Assembly: GCF_000337515.1 (NCBI RefSeq)
Contig: NZ_AOIQ01000006.1
Span: 378,265 to 442,264, forward strand
Length of the DNA: 64,000 bases
Direction: 5' to 3'
From: Halovivax asiaticus JCM 14624
GTDB lineage: Archaea; Halobacteriota; Halobacteria; Halobacteriales; Natrialbaceae
In this document: one piece after another, positions 49,442-58,187 of the stretch
Layout: each line of letters starts with the position of its first letter
How positions within the stretch are numbered: position 1 is the first letter of the stretch
Program-made: the position numbers and the translations under genes
The notes under the pieces: generated by a model
Databases searched by the model: none
What the model was told of the DNA's origin: nothing
What the model saw: the letters and a program-made list of their open reading frames with translations, nothing else

Positions 49442-50587
49442 GACGTGGACCACACAGGATGCCACCGTGCCCCCGGCGTTGTGAGCGACGACGGTGTCCC
49501 CGTCGATCGCGTCACTGTGTGGGTGATGTCCTTCGAGCAAGTGGGTCAGTTCGACGAGTTGGGACGCGCCGGTCGCGCCGACCGGGTGGCCCTTGGCCTT
49601 CAGTCCGCCGGAGAGGTTCACCGGTACAGGGCCATCGACGGTCGTGTATCCGTCCCGAGCCGCGGCGATTCCCTCGCCACGGTCGACGATGCCGAGCGAC
49701 TCGATCGCCAGCACTTCGGCGATGGTGAAGCAGTCGTGGACTTCGGCCGCAGCGACGTCGTCGGCCGTAATATCGGCATCTTCGTACGCTTCGGCTGCGG
49801 CGTCGTCCGCGGCGGGCGAGCGCGCGAGGTGCTCCCGATCGTGGAGTGCCATCCGGTCGCCTCCCTGCCCGGAGCCGGTAATGGCGACGGGAGCAGCGAG
49901 GTCGTGCGTCTCGGCGTACTCGTCGCTGACGAGGACGAGGGCCGCGGCACCGTCGGAGATCGGACAGGAGTCGTAGAGCCCGAGCGGTTCGGAGACGGCG
50001 GGCGCCTCGAGGACGTCCTCGACCGAAATCTCCCGCTGGTACTGGGCCTTTTCGTTCTCGAGGGCGTGCACGTGGTTCTTCACGGCGACGTGGGCGAGGT
50101 CCTCTCGCCCACCCCCGAACTGATCGAAGTACGCCGTGGCCATCAGGCCGTACGCACCGGGGAACGTCACGCCGGCACGGACCTCCCAGAGGTCGTCTGC
50201 GGCGATCGCGAGGGCCTCCGTCGCCCCGGCCGTCCCGAGGTGGGTCATCCGTTCGGCCCCGCCGACCAGACAGACGTCCGATTCACCGTTCCGGATGCTG
50301 ACGACGGCATCTCGAATCGCCGTCGCACTCGAGGCACAGGCTGACTCGTACCGGGTTGCCGGAGCAGAGACCCCCGCCGCTTCGGCCATCAGCGGTCCCT
50401 GATGACCCTGGTGTTCGGCGAGTTCGCCCATGAAATTTCCGTACCTCACTATCTCGACGTCCGTTCGCGAAACGTCGGCATCCTCGAACGCACTGTCGGC
50501 AGCCTCCGCGAACAGGTCGCGACCCGTTCGGTTCGGGCTGGCTCCGAACGACGTCAGTCCGACACCCGCGACGCGCACCTCACTCAT
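49424..50587 (-). CDS. Thiolase-family protein (acetyl-CoA acetyltransferase-like)
   Basis: A 387-residue thiolase-superfamily protein of the archaeal class that pairs with DUF35. Thiolases condense or cleave acyl-CoA thioesters. The catalytic Cys lies in ESACASSATAIRD near 81-93, the His in VHDCFT near 289, the second His in KGHPVGATG near 333, and NAGGTVAS at the end. Its substrate is unknown. Archaeal relatives include acetoacetyl-CoA thiolase acting before HMG-CoA synthase. TATA-like GTATTAACCG is 28 bp upstream of ATG 50587. Confidence 0.88.
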   Translation of the reverse strand: MSEVRVAGVGLTSFGASPNRTGRDLFAEAADSAFEDADVSRTDVEIVRYGNFMGELAEHQGHQGPLMAEAAGVSAPATRYESACASSATAIRDAVVSIRNGESDVCLVGGAERMTHLGTAGATEALAIAADDLWEVRAGVTFPGAYGLMATAYFDQFGGGREDLAHVAVKNHVHALENEKAQYQREISVEDVLEAPAVSEPLGLYDSCPISDGAAALVLVSDEYAETHDLAAPVAITGSGQGGDRMALHDREHLARSPAADDAAAEAYEDADITADDVAAAEVHDCFTIAEVLAIESLGIVDRGEGIAAARDGYTTVDGPVPVNLSGGLKAKGHPVGATGASQLVELTHLLEGHHPHSDAIDGDTVVAHNAGGTVASCVVHVLEVVA

Positions 50588-50610
50588 ATGCGCCCGAATA
50601 CGATACGGTC

Positions 50611-50620
50611 CGGTTAATAC
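50611..50620 (-). promoter_or_regulatory. TATA-like element of the thiolase gene
   Basis: GTATTAACCG on the minus strand, centred 28 bp upstream of ATG 50587. Confidence 0.5.
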
Positions 50621-50766
50621 CTCGTGGTTCGTACCGTACCTTGAATTCGCGGACGAGTTCCAGAATCACGCATCCGATACCTGGCGATACAGCCTGTGTG
50701 TCGGGGCCTCGTTTCGCTCTACTATCATATCCTTGGCCCGTCCAGGGCCAGTAGCCTGTAACCAGA

Positions 50767-50775
50767 CGCTTATGT
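50767..50775 (+). promoter_or_regulatory. TATA-like element of the M42 peptidase gene
   Basis: CGCTTATGT is centred about 28 bp upstream of ATG 50799. It excludes the upstream frame that begins inside the thiolase gene. Confidence 0.45.
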
Positions 50776-50798
50776 TCACACGCTCGCGAGTGACGGGC

Positions 50799-51866
50799 AT
50801 GGAACCTCACCAACTGGACGAATCTATGGCGGTCGAGCTCACCGAAACCAGCGGTGTCCCAGGGTACGAAGATCGAATCCGTGAACTCGTACGAGCCGAG
50901 TTTGCCGACTCCGTCGATCGCGTCAGGACAGACGCGATGGGTAACGTCGTCGGCACGATCGACGGTTCGACCGACTACGAAGTCGCCGTCGCGGCCCACA
51001 TGGACGAGATCGGGTTCATGGTCAGCCACGTTGAGGGTGACGAGGGCGAAAGTGGCTTCCTCAAGTTGGATGCGCTCGGCGGCTGGGACGCCCGCGTCCT
51101 GAAGGCCCAGCGCGTCACCGTCCACACGGAAGACGAGGACCTCCCAGGGGTGATCGGTTCCCCACCGCCACACACGATGGACCCCGAGGAACGAGAGACG
51201 CCCCCAGACGTGGAGGACGTCGCCGTCGACCTGGGCCTCCCCTACGAGGAGGTCGAAGACCGCGTCTCGGTCGGCGATCTCGTCACCATGGACCAGTCCA
51301 CCGAGTTGGTGGGTGAAACCCTCACCGGAAAGGCCATGGACGACCGAATCTGCCTCTACGCGATGCTCCAGACGGCCCAGGCGATCGATAATCCCGACGC
51401 GACGATCCACTTCTGTGCGACCGTCCAAGAAGAGGTCGGCCTCCGCGGCGCTCGGGCACTCGGCGTCGACGTCGATCCGGACCTGGCCATCGCCATGGAC
51501 GTGACGGTCGCGAACGACGTCCCGGAGTTCGACGAGGGCGAGCACGTCACTCGACTCGGTGAGGGAACAGCGATCAAACTCAAAGACGGCAGCGTCATCA
51601 CCAGCCCGAAAGTACACCGCCGGTTCAAAGCCATCGCCGAGGACGAAGGCATCGACTACCAGTTAGAAGTCCTGCCAGCCGGCGGAACGGACACGGCTGG
51701 CTTCCAGCACACCCACGGCGCCAAACCGGTCGGCGCGCTCTCGATCCCGAACCGCTACATGCACACCGTCACCGAAGCCGTCCACCGCGACGACGTGGCG
51801 GCGACGGTCGACCTGCTGACGGCCTTCCTCGAACGCGAGGATGGAACGGCCGACTACATGCTTTAA
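50799..51866 (+). CDS. M42-family glutamyl/deblocking aminopeptidase
   Basis: A 355-residue zinc aminopeptidase of the M42 (TET-type) family, which forms large cytosolic particles that trim peptides. Ligands seen: AAHMDEIGFMV near 67-77 (His and Asp), GKAMDDRICLYAM near 178-190 (bridging Asp), VQEEVGLRGA near 212-221 (catalytic Glu and ligand Glu), and the final His in PNRYMHTVTEAV near 320. The PDZ-like insertion domain sits between. All metal positions are present, so it is likely active. It is divergent from the thiolase gene. Confidence 0.93.
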   Translation: MEPHQLDESMAVELTETSGVPGYEDRIRELVRAEFADSVDRVRTDAMGNVVGTIDGSTDYEVAVAAHMDEIGFMVSHVEGDEGESGFLKLDALGGWDARVLKAQRVTVHTEDEDLPGVIGSPPPHTMDPEERETPPDVEDVAVDLGLPYEEVEDRVSVGDLVTMDQSTELVGETLTGKAMDDRICLYAMLQTAQAIDNPDATIHFCATVQEEVGLRGARALGVDVDPDLAIAMDVTVANDVPEFDEGEHVTRLGEGTAIKLKDGSVITSPKVHRRFKAIAEDEGIDYQLEVLPAGGTDTAGFQHTHGAKPVGALSIPNRYMHTVTEAVHRDDVAATVDLLTAFLEREDGTADYML

Positions 51867-51940
51867 GCGCCGGCGGGAGCCCAGGCACGTTCGACAAGTC
51901 CATCGCTGGGGGACGATCACCATTTTTCAGAACCACAACC

Positions 51941-51950
51941 CGTATTAACT
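51941..51950 (+). promoter_or_regulatory. TATA-like element of the cupredoxin lipoprotein gene
   Basis: CGTATTAACT is centred about 26 bp upstream of ATG 51971. Confidence 0.5.
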
Positions 51951-51970
51951 TCCCTTGGATACGTGTTGGT

Positions 51971-53035
51971 ATGAAACGGAGAACGGCCCTCAGCGGAGTG
52001 ACCGGCGCCATCGGCGTGGGTCTGGCAGGCTGTCTGACCGACATTGGCGGTGGCTCGAAGCCTGAGACGGACGGTTCGACGGAATCAGAACCGTGCGAGA
52101 GCGGGCATCAACTCGTCGAAGCGATCGTGAACGAGGAGTACGAGGAAGCGGTCGAATACGCACCGACCGCGTACGACTCCGCCGATCAGTTCTCGAGAAT
52201 AACCGAACAGTACCGCCAGGCACAGCTACCACCGGTCGACGGGATCGAATGTAGAGATACGGGCCACGAGACAATCAGAGAGTATGATCGGGAGCTCGAT
52301 GCCGACGTAACAGACGCTGCCTCCGTCGAGTACGCGCTCACGACATCGATTGCCGACGAACCCGTCGACCTCACCGTCGAGGTAACGGCCATCGAAATTG
52401 ACGACGAGTGGTACACCTGGATTTCCGATGGGCTGCTGACGCGGGTGAATCCCGGCGTCCGAATCGAGAGCGACGGAATCGGTGCCGTCACGATAACGTT
52501 TGCCGAGCGAGGCGCTGCCAAGCGACTCTACGTCCAGGGAGCGTCGATCGAATCACCGACTAACTACCAGTTGATACGCGAGGAAGAGTCGCTGACCATT
52601 TCTGCTAACGAGGTCGGAACGGGGCGGTTCGACGTGCTCGGAGAGGGGTGGGACGGCCAGACGGAAGTCGTCTCCCAGTTCTCGCTCGGAAGCCGGGAAA
52701 GTTGGGCCGACGTCGAGGAAATCGTCTTCCGGGGGATGACGACATCGTGGGTCGGCAAAGACCCCGCCCACATCGAGGGCGTGGACAATCCGACGCTGGT
52801 CCTCGAACGGGGCCGCGAGTACCGTATCGGGTGGGACGAGGGCGACGGAATGGCTCACAATATAGAGCTGCGAAACAGTACCGGTGAGGTCGTCAACGAG
52901 TACTACACTGAAATCACACCGGAACCTGACGAGAGTCAGTTCCTCACCGTCACCGCGACGGACGAACTGGCTACCTACCGGTGCACGCCCCACCCAACGA
53001 TGGACGGTGAGATCGAGGTCGTCGACGAACTGTAG
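51971..53035 (+). CDS. Tat lipoprotein with C-terminal cupredoxin (halocyanin-like) domain
   Basis: A 354-residue exported protein. The N-terminus MKRRTALSGVTGAIG with a lipobox LAGC (Cys near 21) marks a Tat-type lipoprotein anchored outside the membrane. After an acidic linker comes a domain of about 200 residues that I do not recognise. The last ~100 residues form a plastocyanin-like fold. Copper ligands appear as His in DGMAHNIEL and the C-x2-H-x2-M cluster in YRCTPHPTMDG near the C-terminus. It would carry single electrons at the cell surface. The fusion with the extra domain is unusual, since ordinary halocyanins are shorter. Confidence 0.82.
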   Translation: MKRRTALSGVTGAIGVGLAGCLTDIGGGSKPETDGSTESEPCESGHQLVEAIVNEEYEEAVEYAPTAYDSADQFSRITEQYRQAQLPPVDGIECRDTGHETIREYDRELDADVTDAASVEYALTTSIADEPVDLTVEVTAIEIDDEWYTWISDGLLTRVNPGVRIESDGIGAVTITFAERGAAKRLYVQGASIESPTNYQLIREEESLTISANEVGTGRFDVLGEGWDGQTEVVSQFSLGSRESWADVEEIVFRGMTTSWVGKDPAHIEGVDNPTLVLERGREYRIGWDEGDGMAHNIELRNSTGEVVNEYYTEITPEPDESQFLTVTATDELATYRCTPHPTMDGEIEVVDEL

Positions 53036-53093
53036 CGCCGGTCCGACCCCAACTCCGTCGCCGCGAACGGCTACCGAACCAGACCACTCACGT

Positions 53094-53621
53094 CTATGAC
53101 CCGGGCTGCTCGTGAACCGTGAGTTCGACGTCGCGAGTCTCGCCCTCGATATCCGCGACCAATCGACGGACGACCTTCTCGGCCTCGTCGTACAGCCGCG
53201 GGCGGACGAGTCCGATGACCCGGTCGAGCGAGACGAATCGCGGCAGGCTAATCGCGTTCGGATCGGCCGTATGCGGGTCGTACGCGACGTCGAAGAACAG
53301 TCGGCTCGCCGTCTCCACGTCTGGTGGGGCAGCATCGGGAGCCGGTTCGATGCGCCACTCGCCGGCGGCGTCGACGTCTTCGCGGAGGCGCCACGCGAGC
53401 CGTTCGGGGGCGTCGATCGCAGTCACTTCGGAGCGAGCGGTGTAGGTGAGTTTCCACCACGAGAAGTCGAGATCGTAACGCGTCCCGATCCCGCCGTCGC
53501 CGTCGGCCGAGACCGCATCGAGGACGGGCGCGTAGTTCGGGTACGTCCGAAAGTCCCTGACCGTCTCGAAGACGGTTTCCGGATCCCGATGAACGAGCGT
53601 GCTGAGGACGATCCGATCCAC
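53094..53621 (-). CDS. SRPBCC (START/PYR1-like) ligand-binding protein
   Basis: A 175-residue protein of the SRPBCC fold (polyketide-cyclase/coenzyme-Q-binding group). It starts with the usual beta strand and helix (HRDPETVFETVRDFRTYPNY near 10-29). It continues with TRYDLDFSWWKLTYTARSEV, and a long C-terminal helix (DEAEKVVRRLVADIEG). Such proteins bind hydrophobic small molecules. GTG 53621 was selected because TATA-like GTAACGCTTAC lies 28-30 bp upstream; the longer frame is Arg-rich. It is divergent from the FAD oxidoreductase, with about 107 bp between starts. Confidence 0.8.
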   Translation of the reverse strand: MDRIVLSTLVHRDPETVFETVRDFRTYPNYAPVLDAVSADGDGGIGTRYDLDFSWWKLTYTARSEVTAIDAPERLAWRLREDVDAAGEWRIEPAPDAAPPDVETASRLFFDVAYDPHTADPNAISLPRFVSLDRVIGLVRPRLYDEAEKVVRRLVADIEGETRDVELTVHEQPGS

Positions 53622-53645
53622 ACTCGCCCTTCGCGGGCGGGGAGG

Positions 53646-53656
53646 GTAAGCGTTAC
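53646..53656 (-). promoter_or_regulatory. TATA-like element of the SRPBCC gene
   Basis: GTAACGCTTAC on the minus strand, centred about 30 bp upstream of GTG 53621. Confidence 0.4.
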
Positions 53657-53728
53657 TCGTCTGCGCGGATGCGGATCCGCCTCGAATCGAATCGGAACCG
53701 TTGTGGGGTCGCCGATGGAGTGACACCC

Positions 53729-54472
53729 ATGTACGATTGCATCGTCGTCGGTGGCGGCGTTGCCGGACTGTCCGCCGGCCTCTACACGGCCCGCGCCGAG
53801 CTCGATACGCTCGTCGTCTCGGCCGGAGAGTCGATCCTCGCCCGAAACGCGAGTCTGGAGAACTATCCCGGACTGCCAGCCGGATTCGACGCACGACGCT
53901 ACCTGTCTATCGTCCGTGATCAGGCTGAATCGGCTGGCTGTACGGTCGTCGATGATCGGATCGAGCGTGTGGCCGGTAGTGTCGAATCGGCGAGCGGCCC
54001 AGAAGTCCGGCCGTTCAAACTCGCGGGGGCAGACGGGAACTACGAAGCCCGCCGGGTCGTCGCGGCCTCCTGGCCGGACAGCGAGTACCTCACCGAGACC
54101 GATGTCGAGCGAATCCAGCGCGGGAACAAGCACGTCGTGTCGGTCGATCGAGCCGGGCGGACGACCGTCGACGGGCTCTACGCGGCGGGCCGAATCGCCG
54201 ACACACCCCATCAGGCGATCGTCGCTGCCGGCCACGGCGCCACAGTCGGTCTGGCGGTGGTCCAGGACAGCGACACGCCGTTCTACCACGACTGGGTGGC
54301 ACCACGGGGATACTTTACCGGACGGGACCGCGACGTCCCACCCGCCTGTGACGAGATCGAGGCCGACGAACGGCTGGCTCGCGACGAGCGAGCTCGGAGA
54401 CGGTTAGCCCAGAAACTCGAGGAACCGTTCGCCGACGAACCGACGCAGCATCCACGCGTCGTCGACGAATAA
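53729..54472 (+). CDS. FAD-dependent oxidoreductase, thioredoxin-reductase-like fold without the redox cysteines
   Basis: A 247-residue flavoprotein. The dinucleotide motif VVGGGVAGLSAGLYTARAEL at 6-25 and a second FAD motif, DGLYAAGRIADTPHQAIVAA, near 150-169 match the thioredoxin-reductase fold. The NADPH domain and the CxxC motif are missing: only isolated Cys are seen. The C-terminal ~60 residues are charged. It may be an NAD(P)H-independent or a divergent oxidoreductase. ATG 53729 is preceded by GGAGTGA (53717-53723). The substrate is unknown. Confidence 0.82.
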   Translation: MYDCIVVGGGVAGLSAGLYTARAELDTLVVSAGESILARNASLENYPGLPAGFDARRYLSIVRDQAESAGCTVVDDRIERVAGSVESASGPEVRPFKLAGADGNYEARRVVAASWPDSEYLTETDVERIQRGNKHVVSVDRAGRTTVDGLYAAGRIADTPHQAIVAAGHGATVGLAVVQDSDTPFYHDWVAPRGYFTGRDRDVPPACDEIEADERLARDERARRRLAQKLEEPFADEPTQHPRVVDE

Positions 54473-54614
54473 CTGAGCCAACCGCACGTGTCGCGGGCAA
54501 ATAACTGACCAATCACCCACGCCCCGTCGACGTGTGACGGTCACCGGTCCGTCGCCAGTCGCAAAGCGCACACGACGGGTGACGTTTCTTCCTGCCGGGC
54601 GCCGTCAACGGTGC

Positions 54615-55400
54615 ATGGCAATCGTTGCGATCACCGGTGGCACCGGCAACGTCGGGCGACAGGCCCTCGACGCGCTCGACGAGCACGAGACGACGGTACT
54701 GGCCCGCAGCGATGCTGACGATATCGACGTCGTCACCCTCGATGTAACCGATCGGGACCGGTTCGTCGAGGTTCTCGATGGGTACGACACACTCGTGCAC
54801 CTGGCGGCGAACCCGTCGCCGTGGGCCTCGTGGGACGAGGTGCTCGACGCGAACGTCGACGGGACGTACAACGCCTATCACGCCGCCGTCGAGAACGACC
54901 TCGACCGCGTCGTCTTCGCGAGTACGAACCACACGATGCACATGTACAACGCCGCCGACACGGCCGAGCCCGAGTCGCTCGTCGAGCAGCCTCGTCCCGT
55001 GTTCCCCGACGATACCCCGCGACCAGATTCACCGTACGGCATCAGCAAGGTCGCGGGCGAAGCCATCGGGACGTACTTCGCGGATCGCTACGGCCTGACG
55101 GTCGTCAACCTGCGCATCGGCTGGTTGCTGGACGACGAGTCGCTCCGTGAGACCCAGTCCGAGGACGACGACCACGCCAGGTTCGCTCGCGCGATGTACC
55201 TCAGTCCGCGAGACTGTCGCGACGCCCTTCGTAAATCCGTCACTCACAGCATCGAGGAGTCGCCGTTGACCTGCCACGTCGTCTCCGCGAACGACGAACG
55301 ATACTTCTCGATCGTCGAGGCCCAGACGGATCTCGGCTATCGTCCGCGGGACAATGCAAGGCGGGTTCTCGACAGTGAAACGTCGGCTGACCAGAAGTAG
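54615..55400 (+). CDS. Azf-like NAD-dependent SDR (sugar-phosphate dehydrogenase-like)
   Basis: A 261-residue short-chain dehydrogenase. The Rossmann motif is ITGGTGNVGRQALD near 6-19, then LVHLAANPSPWASWDEVLDA, FASTNHTMHMY and SPYGISKVAGEA with the Tyr-x3-Lys pair. Its length and this layout resemble Azf, the haloarchaeal NAD-dependent glucose-6-phosphate dehydrogenase. From memory I place it near that family but cannot measure identity. It may be a paralogue with another sugar substrate. ATG 54615 was chosen for the domain start; the upstream frame is basic. A weak TATA-like stretch is about 29 bp upstream. Confidence 0.8.
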   Translation: MAIVAITGGTGNVGRQALDALDEHETTVLARSDADDIDVVTLDVTDRDRFVEVLDGYDTLVHLAANPSPWASWDEVLDANVDGTYNAYHAAVENDLDRVVFASTNHTMHMYNAADTAEPESLVEQPRPVFPDDTPRPDSPYGISKVAGEAIGTYFADRYGLTVVNLRIGWLLDDESLRETQSEDDDHARFARAMYLSPRDCRDALRKSVTHSIEESPLTCHVVSANDERYFSIVEAQTDLGYRPRDNARRVLDSETSADQK

Positions 55401-55436
55401 ATCCCAGGAGGCCACGACACGGGAGTCAGTGGTCAA

Positions 55437-55444
55437 CGTTTAAC
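55437..55444 (+). promoter_or_regulatory. TATA-like element of coaBC
   Basis: CGTTTAAC is centred about 33 bp upstream of ATG 55474. Confidence 0.45.
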
Positions 55445-55473
55445 CCGCCACGGCCGCATTCGTCGGATACCAC

Positions 55474-56673
55474 ATGCCGCCGCTCGAAGACGTGAACGTC
55501 GCACTCGGGGTGACTGGGTCGATCGCGGCCGTGAAGACGGTAGAACTGGCCCACGAGCTGCGCCGCCGTGGCGCTTCTGTCAGGGCAGTGATGAGCGAGA
55601 GTGCGAGCGGGATCGTCCATCCCAACGCTGTCGGCTACGCAACCGGAAACGAGACTGTCACCGAACTTTCCTGGCGGGTCGAACACGTCGAACTGTGCGG
55701 TCGCGACGGGTGGGCCGACGTCCTCCTGATCGCCCCGGCGACGGCAAACACCGTCGGAAAGCTCGCCGCCGCCATCGACGACACACCCGTCACGACGACG
55801 GCGACGACGGCGCTCGGCGCCGACGTTCCGGTCGTCGTCGCACCGGCGATGCACGAACCGATGTACGACCACCCGGGCGTGCTCGCGTCCCTAGAGCGGA
55901 TCGAATCGTGGGGCGTCGATCTCGTCGATCCCAGGATCGAGGAGGGGAAAGCGAAGATCGCGACCGAGGACGCGGTCTGTACGGCCGTCGCCCGGGCGAC
56001 GGGAGAAACGCCGCTCGCAGGGGAGCACGTCGTCGTCACAGCCGGGGCGACTGCCGAGCCGATCGACCCCGTCAGAGTCCTCACGAACCGCTCGTCCGGA
56101 CGGATGGGGCAGGCCGTCGCCCGTGCCTGTTACGTTCGCGGCGCGGACGTCACGCTGATCCACGGACCGGTCGGCCCCCATTCGGTCGAAAAGCCAGCGA
56201 ACACGCACGACAGGACGCTACCCGACGCCGACGTGATCAGCGTCGAAACGACCGCCGAGATGATCGAGGCAACCCGATCGGCCTGCGAGACGGCGAGCGT
56301 CCTCGTCTCCGCAGCCGCTCTCGCGGATTACACGACCGACGAACGGGACGGGAAGATTCGATCGGGCACCGAGCGCGAACTGACGCTCGAACCGACGGCC
56401 AAGCTCATCGATACAGTCAGGGCAGACCGGCCAGATCTCCCCATCGTCGGCTTCAAGACCGAGACGAGTGGCGACGAGCAAGCCATGATCGACGCAGCGC
56501 GAGACGTGCTCGACCGGGTCGGCCTCGCCTTCGTCGTCGCGAACGACGCCAGCGTGATGGGCGAAGACGAAACCAGCGCGTTGCTCGTTCACGCAGGTGA
56601 CGTCGCCTCGTTTACCGGGACGAAGGCCGATCTGGCCGAGGCGATTGCACGCTCACTCGAGCAAGTCGTCTAA
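55474..56673 (+). CDS. coaBC: Bifunctional phosphopantothenoylcysteine synthetase/decarboxylase CoaBC
   Basis: CoaBC makes 4'-phosphopantetheine from phosphopantothenate and cysteine, two steps of coenzyme A synthesis. The 399 residues comprise the FMN decarboxylase domain (about 1-175; VTGSIAAVKTVELAHELRRR near 13-32, PAMHEPMY near 126) and the synthetase domain (about 180-399; GATAEPIDPVRVLTNRSSGR near 191-210). The conserved His and substrate loop are intact. MfnA at 21312 supplies beta-alanine upstream in the same pathway. The start is leaderless by TATA spacing. Confidence 0.95.
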   Translation: MPPLEDVNVALGVTGSIAAVKTVELAHELRRRGASVRAVMSESASGIVHPNAVGYATGNETVTELSWRVEHVELCGRDGWADVLLIAPATANTVGKLAAAIDDTPVTTTATTALGADVPVVVAPAMHEPMYDHPGVLASLERIESWGVDLVDPRIEEGKAKIATEDAVCTAVARATGETPLAGEHVVVTAGATAEPIDPVRVLTNRSSGRMGQAVARACYVRGADVTLIHGPVGPHSVEKPANTHDRTLPDADVISVETTAEMIEATRSACETASVLVSAAALADYTTDERDGKIRSGTERELTLEPTAKLIDTVRADRPDLPIVGFKTETSGDEQAMIDAARDVLDRVGLAFVVANDASVMGEDETSALLVHAGDVASFTGTKADLAEAIARSLEQVV

Positions 56674-56704
56674 ACTGCACCGCCGCCAGCGATCAGTCAG
56701 GAAG

Positions 56705-56713
56705 GTTAAATAG
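56705..56713 (+). promoter_or_regulatory. TATA-like element of the 56733 gene
   Basis: GTTAAATAG is centred about 24 bp upstream of GTG 56733, consistent with a leaderless GTG start. Confidence 0.45.
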
Positions 56714-56732
56714 AACGCGTTCGTGCCAACGA

Positions 56733-57356
56733 GTGACCGGATCCACAGCCCGCCATGGATCCAATACGCCCACCAATTCCAGTATGCTGCCCGATCACGC
56801 ACCCACAGACCAGCTATCGAAAGGCGAAGTATTCGAGGTGTTGCGCAACCAGCGACGGCGATTCGTCCTCCAGTATTTAAAGCAGGACGACCGACCGGTC
56901 GAACTCGGAGACCTGGCTCAGCAGGTCGCTGCCTGGGAGTACGAAACGACGCTCGACGGCGTCACACCCGAACAGCGAAAGCGCGTCTACACGACGCTCC
57001 AGCAGACGCACTTGCCGAAGATGGACGAGTCCGGCATCCTCGTATTCGACTCCGACGCTGGCGTGATCGAGGCCACCGATCGAACCCGTGACATCAGTGT
57101 CTATCTGGAGATCGTCCCGGGACACGAGTTCGCCTGGCGAGAACTGTACCTCTCACTCGGGGCCATCAGTTGCGCACTCGTCGCGGCGCTATGGGGTGGC
57201 GTCTACCCCCTCACCATCGTCCCGACACTGGGCTGGACGGCCTTGCTGGCGCTCGTCTTTACGGCGACCGCGGCCGTCCACATCTACCACGAACGGACGA
57301 TGCGCCTGGGCTACGGGAGCCACCCGCCCGAACTCTCCTATCGGGACGAGACCTAA
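56733..57356 (+). CDS. Winged-helix protein with two membrane helices (DUF7344-like)
   Basis: A 207-residue protein. The soluble N-terminal half is a winged helix (LSKGEVFEVLRNQRRRFVLQ, then ELGDLAQQVAAWEY and a basic recognition region). The second half has two hydrophobic helices (about 142-160 and 164-185). This is a common haloarchaeal arrangement of uncharacterised regulators, in which a DNA-binding domain is held at the membrane. GTG 56733 fits the TATA box; ATG 56784 would shorten it by 17 unconserved residues. Signal and targets are unknown. Confidence 0.75.
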   Translation: MTGSTARHGSNTPTNSSMLPDHAPTDQLSKGEVFEVLRNQRRRFVLQYLKQDDRPVELGDLAQQVAAWEYETTLDGVTPEQRKRVYTTLQQTHLPKMDESGILVFDSDAGVIEATDRTRDISVYLEIVPGHEFAWRELYLSLGAISCALVAALWGGVYPLTIVPTLGWTALLALVFTATAAVHIYHERTMRLGYGSHPPELSYRDET

Positions 57357-57464
57357 GAGCGAGCCGAGAAGCGATCGATCGGGGGCCGATCCTTCGTGAG
57401 CGAGAGACGGGATACTATGACCTCGACAGATATCGGTTCTCCCCGAGGCATTCGACATTCGTCA

Positions 57465-57474
57465 GGTTTTACTC
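57465..57474 (+). promoter_or_regulatory. TATA-like element of hpt
   Basis: GGTTTTACTC is centred 27 bp upstream of ATG 57496. Confidence 0.5.
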
Positions 57475-57495
57475 CGCGTCGGCCCCACCAGCGAC

Positions 57496-58068
57496 ATGGA
57501 TCAACTGGAACGGTCGCTTCGTGAGGCGCCGATCGTCGAGAAAGACGACGGCTACCAGTACTTCGTCCACCCGATCAGTGACGGCGTCCCGAAACTCGAT
57601 CCCGGACTCCTTCGAGAGATCGTCATCAGAATTATTCGAAAAGCCCATCTCGAAGAGGTAGACCGCATCGTCACCCCCGCGGCGATGGGAATCCACATCT
57701 CGACTGCCGTCTCGCTCATGACCGACCTTCCGCTTACAGTCATCAGAAAACGGGAGTACGGTCTCGAGGGAGAAGTCGCCATCGCCCAACAGACTGGCTA
57801 CTCCGAGAACGAGATGTACATCAACGACGTGCACGAAGGCGAGCGCGTTCTCGTTCTCGACGACGTCCTCTCGACAGGCGGGACGCTCGCATCAGTCATC
57901 GACGCGCTAAACGAAATCGGCGCCGAGGTCGTCGACTCAGTCGCCGTCATCAAAAAGGTCGGCGGTGCAAACGAGGTCGAAGACAGCGGCTACCACGTCA
58001 AGACACTCGTCAACGTCGACGTGGTCGACGGCGAAGTCGTCATCGTCGACGCGAACGGCGACGACTGA
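57496..58068 (+). CDS. hpt: Hypoxanthine/guanine (or adenine) phosphoribosyltransferase, archaeal type
   Basis: A 190-residue purine-salvage enzyme that joins a purine base to PRPP. Motif seen: PRPP-binding [13 protein letters not shown] near 120-132, the pyrophosphate loop [16 protein letters not shown] near 58-73 and the flexible loop [19 protein letters not shown]. The archaeal HPT family keeps this order. Substrate choice between hypoxanthine/guanine and adenine is not decided by sequence reading. A 6-bp hairpin (58101-58117) follows the gene. Confidence 0.9.
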   Translation: MDQLERSLREAPIVEKDDGYQYFVHPISDGVPKLDPGLLREIVIRIIRKAHLEEVDRIVTPAAMGIHISTAVSLMTDLPLTVIRKREYGLEGEVAIAQQTGYSENEMYINDVHEGERVLVLDDVLSTGGTLASVIDALNEIGAEVVDSVAVIKKVGGANEVEDSGYHVKTLVNVDVVDGEVVIVDANGDD

Positions 58069-58100
58069 CGACGAGGCGGCTCAATTCACAGGTGACGGAC

Positions 58101-58117
58101 GCGGGTCGGAAACCCGC
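58101..58117 (+). terminator. Hairpin after hpt
   Basis: Arms GCGGGT (58101-58106) and ACCCGC (58112-58117) around CGGAA, 33 bp after the hpt stop and before the convergent dppF stop. It might end transcripts from both sides. Confidence 0.35.
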
Positions 58118-58187
58118 ACGACGGTTCCATATCTGCAGTACCTCGAAGAAACAGGCAGCGAAACGACACTCGACCGTCGGCTTCGAG

